Origin: Planctomycetaceae bacterium
GTDB lineage: Bacteria; Planctomycetota; Planctomycetia; Planctomycetales; Planctomycetaceae
Assembly (NCBI GenBank): GCA_947463775.1
Contig: CANHVD010000268.1
Coordinates: 1 to 7,391 of the forward strand
Direction: 5' to 3'
Length of the DNA: 7,391 bases
The notes beneath the pieces are model-generated. The model did not search any database. It was not told the DNA's origin and worked only from the letters and a program-made list of their open reading frames with translations. Position numbers and translations under genes: made by a program. Below, one piece after another: positions 7,081-7,391 of the stretch (positions are counted from its first letter, which is position 1; every line of letters begins with the position of its first letter).

Positions 7081-7113
7081 TGAAGCGTAAGGGCGCGAGC
7101 CCTCCGGTGTTTT
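7081..7113. repeat. Short hairpin unit with GCGA tetraloop, suspected dispersed repeat
   Basis: AGGGC (7090-7094) and GCCCT (7099-7103) form a perfect five-base stem around GCGA, a GNRA-type tetraloop on the + strand. It is followed by CCGGTGTTTT. I recall very similar AGCG-AAGGGCGCGAGCCCTCCGGT-type units scattered between genes in other planctomycete genomes. The hairpin is seen directly; its status as a repeat family is memory and could not be checked. It lies in the presumed leader of the lipoprotein gene. Confidence 0.5.
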
Positions 7114-7147
7114 CCTGTCTTTGTGACACACGTCGCCGGTGGCTTGA

Positions 7148-7263
7148 GGACTGTTGATTTAGTCGCATCAGGTGGGCTGCTGTTTACCGCCCAGTCGGAA
7201 GTGCCGGCTTTTGTGCTGGCCGGCGTCTCCGGCTGGGCGGTGAACGACTGGATCAACAGCCCA
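7148..7263. repeat. Long imperfect palindrome / structured RNA candidate
   Basis: The right arm 7219-7259 can pair almost without a break to two left segments. 7183-7208 pairs with 7219-7244 (25 of 26 positions), and 7151-7165 pairs with 7245-7259 (15 of 15), leaving a 17-base left bulge (7166-7182) and a ten-base terminal loop (7209-7218, TTTTGTGCTG). An alternative outer stem pairs 7173-7182 with 7254-7263 (nine of ten). CTTG occurs just outside both ends (7143-7146, 7264-7267), a possible four-base target duplication. It lies 74 bases beyond the DUF1559 stop codon and 108 bases before the lipoprotein start. It could be a 3' stem-loop, a non-coding RNA or a palindromic mobile repeat. Confidence 0.75.
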
Positions 7264-7336
7264 CTTGCATCATTCCGCCCAGTAAGGCAACACGAGAACG
7301 CTAATGCGCTTCGGCCTATGCAATCAGGTGCAGCAC

Positions 7337-7391
7337 TCAGAATTCGCCGAGCACTTCGCCGCCGTTGATGCTGCCCAGGTTTCTCCAGAGA
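7337..7391 (-). CDS. C-terminal end of a DUF1559 (H-X9-DG pilin-like) protein, partial
   Basis: Only the last 17 codons and the TGA (7337-7339) are in the window. They read LWRNLGSINGGEVLGEF. The pattern W-x-x-LGS-x-x-GGEV-x-x-EF at the extreme C-terminus is typical of planctomycete DUF1559 proteins, which start with a type IV pilin-like methylation helix and carry a prepilin-type H-X9-DG motif. These are present in very many copies per genome and their exact role is unknown. The downstream small lipoprotein supports the call. The fragment is short, so the assignment rests on one motif and on context. Confidence 0.6.
   Translation of the reverse strand, partial: LWRNLGSINGGEVLGEF

Larger units (their letters stand above)
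7040..7336. other. Non-coding interval between DUF1559 tail and lipoprotein gene
   Basis: About 300 bases with no convincing gene. It contains the lipoprotein ribosome binding site (7047-7051), a short GNRA-type hairpin unit (7081-7113) and a long imperfect palindrome (7148-7263). No clear -35/-10 pair was found: TTGAC-like bases near 7066-7071 on the minus strand lie too close to the start codon. Confidence 0.7.

Noticed and set aside
7040..7168. 43-codon N-terminal extension of the lipoprotein
   Set aside because: It would place the lipoprotein signal peptide in the middle of the protein and encode the hairpin repeat. The ATG at 7039 has a good ribosome binding site and puts the lipobox Cys at residue 23.
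7123..7368. 81-codon open frame on the + strand starting with GTG
   Set aside because: It runs through both arms of the long palindrome and into the end of the DUF1559 frame on the other strand. There is no good ribosome binding site and no recognisable domain. The open frame is better explained by the GC-rich palindrome.

Overview
The window looks like chromosomal DNA from a planctomycete. The main pointers are: the last 17 codons of what appears to be a DUF1559 pilin-like protein (right edge), followed by a small lipoprotein of a type I associate with planctomycetes; a secreted thioredoxin/NHL protein with the CCINC motif; an exported protein with two AhpD-like domains; and a 3-beta-HSD/OleD-type reductase. 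Base composition is moderate (mid-50s % GC by eye, not counted). No tRNA, rRNA, CRISPR array, transposase or phage gene was seen.

Layout. Positions 2-724 (+) hold the C-terminal part of a sensor histidine kinase whose N-terminus lies outside the window. A 42-base gap separates it from everything else, which reads on the minus strand, so transcription runs from right to left: DUF1559 tail (7391-7337), a structured non-coding interval of about 300 bases, a 122-aa lipoprotein (7039-6671), a 476-aa exported double AhpD-like protein (6648-5218), a 292-aa membrane-anchored SGNH/GDSL hydrolase (5168-4290, TTG start), a 263-base gap, a 332-aa OleD/3-beta-HSD-like NAD(P)-dependent reductase (4026-3028), a 170-base gap, and a 696-aa secreted thioredoxin + NHL propeller protein (2857-767). 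The lipoprotein, AhpD-like and SGNH genes are tightly spaced (22 and 49 bases) and may be one transcript; the next two have larger gaps and may have their own promoters.

How the genes may work together. Five of the six minus-strand products are predicted to act outside the cytoplasm: the DUF1559 protein, the lipoprotein, the AhpD-like protein, the periplasmic face of the SGNH hydrolase and the Trx/NHL protein. Two carry thioredoxin- or AhpD-type CxxC redox motifs. A shared envelope role is plausible but is inference. The OleD-like enzyme is cytoplasmic; no oleA, oleB or oleC is visible here.

The least explained part is 7081-7263. It holds a short GNRA-type hairpin and a roughly 110-base imperfect palindrome. 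The palindrome's right arm pairs almost continuously with two separate left segments, and most of its non-Watson-Crick positions are G.U on the + strand. It could be a structured RNA, a 3' processing element of the DUF1559 transcript, or a decayed palindromic mobile repeat. I found no clear evidence for a wholly new multi-gene system.
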